Source: Frankiales bacterium
GTDB taxonomy: Bacteria; Actinomycetota; Actinomycetes; Mycobacteriales; Jatrophihabitantaceae
Assembly (NCBI GenBank): GCA_025963265.1
Contig: JAOPUY010000020.1
Coordinates: 1 to 5,186, forward strand
DNA length: 5,186 bases
Reading direction: 5' to 3'
How positions within the stretch are numbered: the stretch's first letter is position 1; every line of letters starts with the position of its first letter. Both the position numbers and the translations under genes were made by a program. The notes beneath the pieces are model-generated. The model was not told the origin of the DNA. It saw only the letters and a program-made list of their open reading frames with translations, and ran no database searches. This document shows, piece by piece, positions 1 to 5,141 of this stretch.

Positions 1-5
1 AGCCG

Positions 6-383
6 CTACTTCTTGGCCTTCTTCTTTCCGGCCATGGTCTTCTTCGGGCCCTTGCGGGTGCGGGCGTTGGTCTTGGTGCGCTGCACGTTCACCGGCAGCC
101 CGCTGCTTTGCAGCAGACACAGGTAGAAACCGATCTCGATCTTGCGGCGGATGTCGGCGGCCACCTCGCGGCGGAGTTCACACTAGACCTTGTAGTTGCC
201 GTCGATGAAGGACCGGAGCTTGACCAGGTCCTCATCAGTCAGGTCGCGCGCGCGCAGGTCCGGGCTCAGCCCGGTGGCCTCGATGGTTGCCTTCGCGCGG
301 GTCGGTCCGACGCCGTAGATGTAGGTGAGTGCGATGATCAGCCGCTTCTCGCGCGGCAGATCGACACCAGAAAGACGTGCCAT
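6..383 (-). CDS. rpsM: 30S ribosomal protein S13, interrupted by an in-frame TAG at codon 67
   Basis: S13 sits in the head of the small ribosomal subunit and contacts 16S rRNA, the P-site tRNA and the 50S subunit. The ATG at 381-383 is chosen because it begins the family N-terminus [14 protein letters not shown] and has a GGAG (394-397) ten bases upstream; an in-frame ATG three codons earlier lies almost on top of that GGAG. Residues 1-66 look normal, including YGVGPTRAK and [11 protein letters not shown]. Codon 67 is TAG (183-185) where the family has Glu. The same frame then stays open for 58 more codons to a TAG at 6-8. It reads [16 protein letters not shown] (about 70-85) and [15 protein letters not shown] (about 101-115), both good S13, with a lysine-rich tail. 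Full length would be about 125 codons, normal for actinobacterial S13. The section between these blocks is altered (see the separate entry). S13 is normally an essential single-copy gene, so a sequencing or assembly error is more likely than true loss. Confidence 0.9.
84..185 (-). other. Cluster of aberrant codons inside rpsM
   Basis: Two patches depart from the S13 family. Codons 67-69 read stop-Cys-Glu where Glu-Gly-Asp is expected. Codons 86-100 read [15 protein letters not shown] where the family has C-Y-(R/Q)-G-L-R-H-R-R-G-L-P-V-R-G. The lost residues include the RNA-contacting run GLRHRRG. Codons 70-85 between the patches and codons 101 onward are normal, and no frameshift occurs. Most differences can be explained by single G-to-T or C-to-A changes (GAG to TAG, GGT to TGT, CGG to CTG, CAC to CAA, CGC to AGC). 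The original codons are inferred, not seen. Oxidative damage, low coverage near a contig end, or misassembly would fit. Confidence 0.7.
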
Positions 384-549
384 GTGGGGCAATCTCCTTC
401 GTTTCTTCGGAGGTCTTGTGCGTATCCGTCCGGTCGTGCCCTAACAACCGGCCCAGGCCTCCGACCCGGGGTGGCTCGGCTCGCGGCTGAAGATCAGCGG
501 CGAGCAGAGAGGAGTACGCGTGCTGGGGTGGTGCGGTGAAGCGGGTGAA
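384..549 (-). promoter_or_regulatory. rpsM leader with two hairpins and a possible pseudoknot over the ribosome-binding site
   Basis: This 166-nt gap between rpmJ and rpsM is longer than expected inside a ribosomal operon. On the transcribed strand, hairpin 1 spans 479-505: six pairs (GCTCGC/GCGAGC), one C-C mismatch, five pairs (GCTGA/TCAGC) and a three-base loop. Hairpin 2 spans 430-451: CCGGTTG pairs with CGACCGG (one G-U) around an eight-base loop. Part of that loop, GGGCA (437-441), is complementary to TGCCC (387-391), which lies between the Shine-Dalgarno sequence and the rpsM ATG. In addition, CTCC (409-412) can pair with the Shine-Dalgarno GGAG (394-397). In E. coli, S4 represses the alpha operon through a pseudoknot at the rpsM start, so an analogous control is plausible. 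The pairings are seen; the regulation is inferred. Confidence 0.45.
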
Positions 550-663
550 TCAGCCCTGGCGCTGCTTGTGGCGCAGGTTGTCGCAAATGACCATGACTCG
601 ACCGTGACGACGAATGACCTTGCACTTGTCGCAGATCGGCTTGACGCTGGGCTTGACCTTCAC
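550..663 (-). CDS. rpmJ: 50S ribosomal protein L36
   Basis: L36 is a very small protein of the large ribosomal subunit that binds 23S rRNA. The 37-residue product starts [19 protein letters not shown] and ends [12 protein letters not shown], full length for the family. Cys11, Cys14, Cys27 and His32 form the zinc-ribbon set, so this is the zinc-containing (C+) type rather than the Cys-free paralog made under zinc limitation. The start is GTG (661-663), with AGGAG eight bases upstream; no ATG gives the family N-terminus. It lies 73 nt downstream of infA and 166 nt upstream of rpsM, the standard actinobacterial order. The infA-rpmJ gap shows nothing else recognisable. Confidence 0.97.
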   Translation of the reverse strand: MKVKPSVKPICDKCKVIRRHGRVMVICDNLRHKQRQG

Positions 664-736
664 GGTCTAACTCCTGGATTGTGCGCGACGGACCCGGATG
701 GGACGGGCCGTCTGAACTCGGCTGGCTTGTTGCTGG

Positions 737-958
737 TTACTTGTAGCGGTAAACGATCCGACCGCGGGTGAGGTCGTAGGGCGAGAGCTCCACGACAACC
801 CGGTCCTCAGGAAGGATCCGGATGTAGTGCTGACGCATCTTTCCGCTGATGTGAGCGAGCACCTTGTGTCCGTTGCTGAGTTCCACTCGGAACATCGCAT
901 TGGGCAGTGGCTCGACCACGCGGCCTTCGACCTCGATGGCCCCGTCTTTCTTGGCCAT
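737..958 (-). CDS. infA: Translation initiation factor IF-1
   Basis: IF-1 binds the A site of the 30S subunit during initiation, works with IF-2 and IF-3, and is normally essential. The 73-residue product is a single OB-fold. It begins [21 protein letters not shown] and continues with [20 protein letters not shown] and a [15 protein letters not shown] tail, a close match to actinobacterial IF-1 along its full length. The ATG at 956-958 is fixed by this N-terminus. Its Shine-Dalgarno GGAGG ends only two bases before the ATG, unusually tight, which could reduce initiation. The gene heads the infA-rpmJ-rpsM block. In many actinobacteria the upstream neighbours are secY, adk and map; here the flagellar operon lies upstream instead. 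Confidence 0.98.
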   Translation of the reverse strand: MAKKDGAIEVEGRVVEPLPNAMFRVELSNGHKVLAHISGKMRQHYIRILPEDRVVVELSPYDLTRGRIVYRYK

Positions 959-1146
959 ATCCTCCGCTTTTCGTTTGGTGGAAAACTGTCTGGTACTGGG
1001 ATGTCGCTGGATGACGCTGCCTGCTGATCGAACGCAGCGTGAGCAGGCACCGAGATGCCGATCGACAATCCACGTCCAGCGCTTCCGAAGAGGGCCGATC
1101 TCTGCTCGCGGCCACAGCGAGCGTTCCCAGATTGCAGGACATAGAA
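959..1146 (-). promoter_or_regulatory. Structured leader upstream of infA
   Basis: No convincing gene lies between csrA and infA. On the transcribed strand there is a perfect 6-bp hairpin at 1104-1122 (GCTCGC, seven-base loop, GCGAGC). Further down, TGCCTGCT (1042-1049) pairs perfectly with AGCAGGCA (1018-1025), while ACGCTGC (1034-1040) pairs perfectly with GCAGCGT (1014-1020). These two helices share bases 1018-1020 and are interleaved, so they compete or form a pseudoknot. A tandem 10-bp near-repeat (999-1018) overlaps them. The pattern fits a regulatory leader RNA, but no known riboswitch or ribosomal-protein leader class is recognised. Confidence 0.35.
999..1018. repeat. Tandem direct repeat of 10 bp, two copies
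   Basis: On the plus strand, GGATGTCGCT (999-1008) is immediately followed by GGATGACGCT (1009-1018), two abutting copies with one mismatch. The second copy overlaps the inverted-repeat arms of the infA leader. This could be a small slippage duplication or a paired protein site; nothing further can be said from sequence. Confidence 0.6.
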
Positions 1147-1169
1147 ACCGGCGGCATGCGCCAACCGGT
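1147..1169 (-). terminator. Second hairpin downstream of csrA, terminator-like
   Basis: On the transcribed strand ACCGGT (1164-1169) pairs with GCCGGT (1147-1152), with one U-G pair. Inside this, after one bulged T, GGC (1160-1162) pairs with GCC (1153-1155) around a four-base loop. The bases that follow are TTCTAT, a weak T-tract. It may be a back-up terminator for the flagellar operon or a structure at the 5' end of the infA transcript. The hairpin is clear; its role is uncertain. Confidence 0.35.
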
Positions 1170-1170
1170 G

Positions 1171-1200
1171 AGTCTACGTCGTCCTAGAGGTCATTGCCAA
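1171..1200 (-). promoter_or_regulatory. Candidate sigma-70-type promoter for the infA operon
   Basis: On the minus strand TTGGCA (1195-1200) resembles a -35 box and TAGACT (1171-1176) fits the actinobacterial TAnnnT -10 pattern, separated by 18 nt. The start point would be near 1164, giving a leader of about 205 nt before infA. Its -35 box overlaps the tail of the preceding terminator, and the predicted start falls at the edge of the hairpin at 1147-1169. A housekeeping promoter is expected somewhere in this gap, and this is the best match found; it remains a prediction by eye. Confidence 0.35.
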
Positions 1201-1231
1201 AACAGCGCCGACCCGGGCCTTCGACCGGCGC
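1197..1231 (-). terminator. Rho-independent terminator after csrA
   Basis: Beginning 12 bases after the csrA stop codon, the transcribed strand forms a 9-bp GC-rich stem: GCGCCGGTC (1223-1231) pairs with GGTCGGCGC (1205-1213), with two G-U pairs and a nine-base loop. It is followed by TGTTTT. The form and position suit the end of the flgN-flgK-flgL-fliW-csrA transcript. Confidence 0.6.
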
Positions 1232-1243
1232 GACCGGAGTTGC

Positions 1244-1498
1244 TCAGCCGCTCTTGGGGTCCGACTCGGGCGGGCTGGCGATCGCGTCCCGCAGCGACTC
1301 GATCGCGTCATCGGAGGGTGAGACCGCCTGCTCGTTCGCGCGCTGCAGCTCCTCATAGACCTCTTGACGGTGCACCTGCACGGAGCGCGGGGCGTCGATG
1401 CCGATGCGGACGGCGTCACCGCGGACCTCGAAGACGGTGACGGTCACGTCGTCGCCGACGACGATGCTCTCGCCTACACGGCGGGTGAGGATCAGCAC
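1244..1498 (-). CDS. csrA: Carbon storage regulator CsrA, flagellin translation repressor
   Basis: CsrA is a small dimeric RNA-binding protein that binds GGA motifs in mRNA leaders and usually blocks ribosome access. In Gram-positive bacteria its main known target is flagellin mRNA. The 84-residue product starts [17 protein letters not shown] and contains [16 protein letters not shown]. Leu4, Arg6 and Arg44, which contact RNA in the family, are present. Asn55, the position needed for FliW binding in B. subtilis CsrA, is also Asn here. The C-terminal part (about 57-84, acidic and Ser/Pro-rich) makes it longer than the 61-residue E. coli protein and somewhat longer than the 74-residue B. subtilis one. 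The start is GTG with GGAG seven bases upstream. It is the last gene of the flagellar operon, 63 nt after fliW, and is followed by a terminator. Confidence 0.96.
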   Translation of the reverse strand: MLILTRRVGESIVVGDDVTVTVFEVRGDAVRIGIDAPRSVQVHRQEVYEELQRANEQAVSPSDDAIESLRDAIASPPESDPKSG

Positions 1499-1561
1499 AA
1501 CGTCGCTCCAGCCGGCCGCTCGGTTCCCCGCACAAGCTATGGCAGGGCTTGATCGCCTAGG
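1499..1561 (-). promoter_or_regulatory. csrA leader with GGA motifs at the ribosome-binding site
   Basis: The transcribed strand holds two GGA motifs, at 1525-1527 and 1507-1509, 15 nt apart. The second is part of the csrA Shine-Dalgarno GGAG (1506-1509). A CsrA dimer bridging two GGA sites with one over the Shine-Dalgarno is a known repression mode, so autoregulation is possible. The motifs are short and frequent in GC-rich DNA, so this is weak evidence. Confidence 0.25.
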
Positions 1562-2014
1562 CTAGCTTGCCGCTGCGACCAACGGTGCACGCAGGGGCAG
1601 TGTCGGGTCGTTCAACACAATCTGCAGGGCTTGGCCCGACTCAGCAACCAGGACGATAGGCGCTAAAAGGTTCGCGGTCGCGTCGGCCAGGCCGTCGCGG
1701 ACCGAGACGATGACCAGGACTTGCAGCTCGGCGTCCTCGCCCAAGCCCAGCGAGGCGACATCGGCGACGCTCACCTCGGGCTGATAGTCCGGGAAGAACG
1801 CGGCCGGCGGGATCACCACGAACCGCAAGGACGGGGTGCTCAACGAGCGGAGGGTGAACAGCACGCCCTCCGGGTCGATGGCCGAGAACAGGAACTGCCG
1901 CTCCTGCGGGAAGCCGGGGATGGGCTCTACGAACTCCACCACCAGCCCGCGGGCCGCGTCAGGCTGCACAGCAGAGTCGGAAGACGAGCCGGGGGCCATA
2001 GTCGTCACGCTCAC
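1562..2014 (-). CDS. fliW: Flagellar assembly factor FliW
   Basis: FliW is a cytoplasmic protein that binds either flagellin or CsrA. When flagellin is exported, freed FliW captures CsrA and relieves repression of flagellin translation. The 150-residue product has the family hallmarks: VEFVEPIPGFP (about 26-36), FFPDYQPEV (73-81) and TANLLAPIVL (113-122). The first 22 residues are a low-complexity lead not typical of the core. The GTG start (2012-2014) overlaps the flgL stop as GTGA, which favours translational coupling because no strong Shine-Dalgarno is seen. An in-frame ATG five codons in (1997-1999) is an alternative. Position between flgL and csrA matches B. subtilis order without yviE. 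The TAG stop is in the same frame as csrA, with no other stop in between. Confidence 0.95.
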   Translation of the reverse strand: MSVTTMAPGSSSDSAVQPDAARGLVVEFVEPIPGFPQERQFLFSAIDPEGVLFTLRSLSTPSLRFVVIPPAAFFPDYQPEVSVADVASLGLGEDAELQVLVIVSVRDGLADATANLLAPIVLVAESGQALQIVLNDPTLPLRAPLVAAAS

Positions 2015-2889
2015 TTCAGGAAGTCCAACAGGGATACCGACTGCACCTTGGCAGTGGTGGCCAACGCCGCCTGATAGGCCGTGTTCGCCGTGGTGACCTG
2101 GATGGCCATGCTAGCGAGGTCGATGTCCTGCAGGCCCGACAATTGAGTCTTGATGGAAAGCTGGCTGGACGCGCTCGCCGTCTGGGCGTTTTGCACCCGT
2201 TGGTAGATCGCGCCCTCTTGGCCCTGAGCGGCGCTGACCTGCGCCATCGAGCTGTCCAGGGTGTTCAGGTCGGCGCTCAGGTTCGAGCTGTTGGAGCGCA
2301 AGTCGCTGGAGACGGTCGAGAGCACGTCGAACAGGTTCGAGCCGTTGGCCCCGTAGACGTCGGTTCCGATGGAGTTGACGGTGGCGGTGGAGTTCGGCCC
2401 GATGGCTCGATCGATGGTGCCGCTGTCGCCGACGTAGGCCCCGGTGGAGTCGAAGGCGACCGTGCCGCTGGTCGTTCCGCCGAACAGCGGGCGTCCGGAG
2501 TAAGTGGTGTTGGCCAGCGCGAGCAGCGAGCTGCGGATCTGGTCGACCTGGTCGGCGATGGCGCTGTTAGAGCTGCCGGTGTTGGCGCCGGTGTTCAACC
2601 CCTGCAAGACCAGGGTGCGGACCTTCTGCAGCTGGGTCGTCGTGCTCGAGAACGCCGTGTCGGCGGCGCTCAGCCAGCCGATGGCGTCGGAGGCGTTGGA
2701 CGTGTACTGGTTCGAGCGCTGCAGCTGCCCGCGGAGCGCCAGCGCGCTCGCGGTGCCGGCCGGGTCGTCGGACGGCTGGGTGATGAGCCGGCCCGAGGAC
2801 ATCTGCGACTGCAACTGCGCGAGCTTCGAGGACGTCGATTGAACGCCCTGCAGGGCCGCGGCGTAGGCGGAGCCTTCGGTGACGCGCAT
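2011..2889 (-). CDS. flgL: Flagellar hook-associated protein FlgL (HAP3)
   Basis: FlgL forms the ring that joins FlgK to the flagellin filament; it is exported through the flagellar type III apparatus with the help of FlgN. The 292-residue product is normal FlgL length. The N-terminal flagellin-like helix begins MRVTEGSAY and includes SSGRLITQPSDDPAG (31-45) and later WLSAADTAF (about 72-80). YSGRPLFGGT (130-139) is typical of FlgL. The C-terminal helix contains DLASMAIQVTTANTAYQAAL and ends SLLDFLK, the usual FlgL ending rather than a flagellin one. The protein has no cysteine, as is common for extracellular axial proteins. Its ATG lies three bases after the flgK stop, with only a moderate GGTGGG upstream, and its stop overlaps the fliW start, so all three are probably translated together. 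Confidence 0.96.
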   Translation of the reverse strand: MRVTEGSAYAAALQGVQSTSSKLAQLQSQMSSGRLITQPSDDPAGTASALALRGQLQRSNQYTSNASDAIGWLSAADTAFSSTTTQLQKVRTLVLQGLNTGANTGSSNSAIADQVDQIRSSLLALANTTYSGRPLFGGTTSGTVAFDSTGAYVGDSGTIDRAIGPNSTATVNSIGTDVYGANGSNLFDVLSTVSSDLRSNSSNLSADLNTLDSSMAQVSAAQGQEGAIYQRVQNAQTASASSQLSIKTQLSGLQDIDLASMAIQVTTANTAYQAALATTAKVQSVSLLDFLK

Positions 2890-2892
2890 GGC

Positions 2893-4245
2893 TTAGAGTC
2901 CCACCGTTCCCGTGTGATTGATCAGCTGGTCGAGCATCGAGTCGATTGTCGTGAGGACCCGAGATGAGGCCTGGTAGGCCCGCTGGAAGGTCAGCAGGTT
3001 CACCGTCTCCTCATCGATCGAGACGCCGGAGACCGACTGCTGCTGGGCGTCCAGGCTGGTCGCGACCGAGGCCTGCACGGTGGCGGTCTGGCTGGCCGAG
3101 GCGACCGCCGAGCCGAGGCCGCTGACCAAAGTCGCGTACTGGGCGTCGGCGCCGGTGGTCGAGGCGCCCATCCCGCCCAGGGCCGCGGCGTTCGAGCCGT
3201 CCAGGTTGCCGCCGGCGGTGCCCGAGGCGGCGAGTTTGGTCGGATCGGTGATGGCCACCGTGATGGTCGCCGCCGTGGTCCCGGAGAACAGCGGGGTGCC
3301 TGGGGTGCCGCTCAGGTCATAACCGGCGGCCTGCGCCGAGTTGACGTCGCCGGCCAACTTCGAGGCGATCGCGTCGAGCTGGGCTGAATAGCCGGGGAGC
3401 GTGGTGTTCAGCGTGTCGATGTAGGCCTGGGCGCTGCCGCCCACGGTCGAGGCGGCGTTGCCGCCGACGGTGAGCTGATTGCCCGCGGTGACGGCCACTG
3501 TGTTGGCGCTGCCGCCGGAGACCAGCGTCTGCCCGCCCAGGCTCACGCTCGCGCTGCCGTCGGCCTGAATCGTCGTCTGCACGCCGCCGAGGTTGGCCAG
3601 GGTGAGCAGCAGGGAGTCGCGCTGGTCGTCCAGGGCGTTGTGATTGGCTCCGGTCGCGGTCGAGATGGAGATCGCCGAGTTGACCTTGGCCAGCGAGGCG
3701 GCGGCGGTGTTGATGTCGGTGGCGTTCTGGTTGAGCTCGCTGGTGGCGGCCTGGGTCAGCGAGGTGATGGCCGCGCTGGTCGAGTTCAGGGTGGTGGTCA
3801 CGGTGGTGGCCGCCTGCAGCACCACCGAGCGGGAGGCTGAGTCCCCGGGGTTGTTGGCCAGCGCCGACCAGGAGTTCCACATGGTGTTGAGCTGCTCGGC
3901 CAGGCCGCTGTCGCTCGGCTCGTCGAAGAGCGCCTGCACGCCTGACACCTGGGCCGAGGCGGTCTGGGCGTAGTTGTTGACGCCGTGCTCGGTGCGCACC
4001 CGGCCGTCGAGGATCGGATCGTCGATGCGGGTGGTGCCGGAGATCTGGACGCCGGTGGCCGCGCTCTGGGTCGCGTACAGCGAGGGCACGCCGGAGGCCG
4101 GTCCGACCGCCGCGAAGTCCGCGCTCTGCCGGCTGTAACCGGGGGTGTCCGCGTTGTTGATGTTCTGGCCCGTCACGTCCAGGCCGTACTGCTGCGCGGA
4201 CAACGCCTGCGAAGCGCCGATCAGGCCGCCGAAAGCGCTACTCAT
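2893..4245 (-). CDS. flgK: Flagellar hook-associated protein FlgK (HAP1)
   Basis: FlgK is the first junction ring, placed directly on the hook before FlgL. The 450-residue product starts with the flagellar rod/hook N-terminal motif, GLDVTGQNINNADTPGYSRQ (21-40). It continues with the FlgK-typical LFDEPSDSGLAEQLNTMWNS region (107-126) and ALANNPGD (128-135). A central re-entry segment reads AGYDLSGTPGTPLFSG. The C-terminus SGVSIDEETVNLLTFQRAYQ followed by SSRVLTTIDSMLDQLINHTG is the classic FlgK end. It is about 100 residues shorter than the Salmonella protein, implying a small variable outer domain. The composition is rich in Ala, Ser and Thr, and no Cys is present. The ATG at 4243-4245 has a strong GGAGGGGAG five bases upstream. 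It lies 37 nt after flgN. Confidence 0.97.
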   Translation of the reverse strand: MSSAFGGLIGASQALSAQQYGLDVTGQNINNADTPGYSRQSADFAAVGPASGVPSLYATQSAATGVQISGTTRIDDPILDGRVRTEHGVNNYAQTASAQVSGVQALFDEPSDSGLAEQLNTMWNSWSALANNPGDSASRSVVLQAATTVTTTLNSTSAAITSLTQAATSELNQNATDINTAAASLAKVNSAISISTATGANHNALDDQRDSLLLTLANLGGVQTTIQADGSASVSLGGQTLVSGGSANTVAVTAGNQLTVGGNAASTVGGSAQAYIDTLNTTLPGYSAQLDAIASKLAGDVNSAQAAGYDLSGTPGTPLFSGTTAATITVAITDPTKLAASGTAGGNLDGSNAAALGGMGASTTGADAQYATLVSGLGSAVASASQTATVQASVATSLDAQQQSVSGVSIDEETVNLLTFQRAYQASSRVLTTIDSMLDQLINHTGTVGL

Positions 4246-4282
4246 GACTGCTCCCCTCCATCGCTGCGGTCCGGACGCGGGC

Positions 4283-4792
4283 TCATGCCTGCTCGTCGAC
4301 GATCATCGGGCGAGGCGCGGTCTGGGAGGTGACCCCGCGGGCGTCGTAGGTGTCGACCGACTCGGTCATCGCCAGCAACGTCTCCCGCGCGGCGCGGGCG
4401 CCGGCTCCGAGGATCTTGCGATTCTCATCCGCCGCCTGCTCGATCTGCACGACGAGGCCCAACAGCACCTCGCGGTGCTCGGTGAGGATGCCGCGCCAGG
4501 GCTCGTCGGCCAGGCCGGCCAGCTCCGCCAGCGTCAAGGCGTCATCGCGGCCGAAGGAGGCGGCGACCACGTCGACCTCGGCCGCCCGAACGACCTCGAT
4601 GCCGCGTAGCTGGGCCACGACGGCCTCGATCTCGCGGTTGGCCGGAGCCAGCCAGCGAGTTTCGCCGGACGCGACGATGAGCCGTTCCTCGACGAGCTTG
4701 AACAGCAGCAGCTCGAGCGCCTCGCGCTCTTGCCACAGCAGAGATGACACCTCGGAGAAGCTCATAGACGTACTTTCCGTCGTCGCGAACAT
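4283..4792 (-). CDS. flgN: Flagellar export chaperone FlgN
   Basis: FlgN is a cytoplasmic, mostly helical chaperone that binds the C-terminal parts of FlgK and FlgL, prevents their early polymerisation and delivers them to the flagellar export gate. The 169-residue product has the actinobacterial pattern SFSEVSSLLWQEREALELLL (11-30), RWLAPANREIEAVV (46-59), EPWRGILTEHR (97-107) and ADENRKIL (121-128). Long helices and no membrane segment agree with a chaperone. The chosen ATG (4790-4792) has AGGAG 11 bases upstream and lies just after the predicted sigma-28 start point. An ATG at 4763-4765 (MSFSEV, with a weaker GGA upstream) is a real alternative, since conservation begins there. A TTG further upstream at 4834 would lie inside the promoter and is rejected. 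It is the first gene of the operon; flgM, often beside it, is not seen. Confidence 0.9.
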   Translation of the reverse strand: MFATTESTSMSFSEVSSLLWQEREALELLLFKLVEERLIVASGETRWLAPANREIEAVVAQLRGIEVVRAAEVDVVAASFGRDDALTLAELAGLADEPWRGILTEHREVLLGLVVQIEQAADENRKILGAGARAARETLLAMTESVDTYDARGVTSQTAPRPMIVDEQA

Positions 4793-4824
4793 CTGGTTAC
4801 ACACTCCTATCGGATCTGCGAAAC

Positions 4825-4851
4825 ACATCGGCAACGCGCCGCGCGACCTTA
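4825..4851 (-). promoter_or_regulatory. Candidate sigma-28 (FliA/SigD-type) promoter for flgN-flgK-flgL-fliW-csrA
   Basis: On the minus strand TAAG (4848-4851) and GCCGATGT (4825-4832) are separated by 15 nt. The B. subtilis sigma-D consensus is TAAA, 14-16 nt, GCCGATAT, so the match is three of four and seven of eight with ideal spacing. Transcription would begin near 4818, about 25 nt before the chosen flgN ATG, with AGGAG in between. Expression with the late flagellar class is therefore likely. Confidence 0.55.
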
Positions 4852-5004
4852 GAGAGACACCTCCTATTCGTGGCGTTATTTAGCGCACCTAACTACCGCC
4901 CGCGATACGTGGGTTAACGCGTGGTGCGGATGGGATTTGGTATGACGCCGATCGTCGGTCGCGTTCGGTAGTCGGTCCGGCCAGGTCAGACCCCGCATGA
5001 TTAC

Positions 5005-5018
5005 TTACAGCTATGTAA
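5005..5018. repeat. AT-rich inverted repeat, possible operator
   Basis: TTACA (5005-5009) and TGTAA (5014-5018) are perfect inverted arms separated by four bases. They lie in an AT-rich patch of about 25 bases within GC-rich DNA. The size and symmetry suit a dimeric repressor site, but no regulator is encoded in the window and it lies about 190 bp upstream of the predicted flgN start point. Confidence 0.35.
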
Positions 5019-5028
5019 TTCGCTCCAG

Positions 5029-5059
5029 CAGGGTGACCCAGGCCTCATACCCAGGGTGA
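5029..5059. repeat. Duplicated CAGGGTGA and ACCCAGG words
   Basis: CAGGGTGA occurs at 5029-5036 and again at 5052-5059; ACCCAGG occurs at 5036-5042 and 5049-5055. The first copy sits in the short palindrome GGGTGACCC (5031-5039). The arrangement could be a pair of protein-binding sites; the function is unknown. Confidence 0.35.
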
Positions 5060-5141
5060 GAACGGGATTACCGAGGGTTGCGGCCGACCTCTTCCGACGG
5101 TCTAGAGCCCCGGTGCCGAGCCTCCGTGGAGCGCATCATCG

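Noticed and set aside
183..185. TAG recoded as a sense codon genome-wide
   Set aside because: fliW and rpsM themselves end in TAG at sensible positions, and the neighbouring rpsM codons are also wrong, which recoding would not explain.
667..1164. Minus-strand frame of 165 codons across the infA leader and infA
   Set aside because: It overlaps infA in another frame, is Ser/Arg-rich with no recognisable domain, and has no clear ribosome-binding site at its ATG.
1556..1567. Adjacent palindromes CCTAGG and GCTAGC at the fliW stop
   Set aside because: They are short six-base palindromes that overlap by chance around a TAG codon; no longer symmetry surrounds them.
2143..2967. Long plus-strand frame (274 codons) opposite flgL
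   Set aside because: It is antisense to a well-conserved flgL, has a Gly/Arg/Val-rich composition with no family pattern, and is the usual mirror frame of a GC-rich gene.
4832..4834. TTG start extending FlgN by 14 residues
   Set aside because: It lies within the -10 element of the sigma-28-like promoter, lacks a spaced ribosome-binding site, and the extra residues do not match the family.
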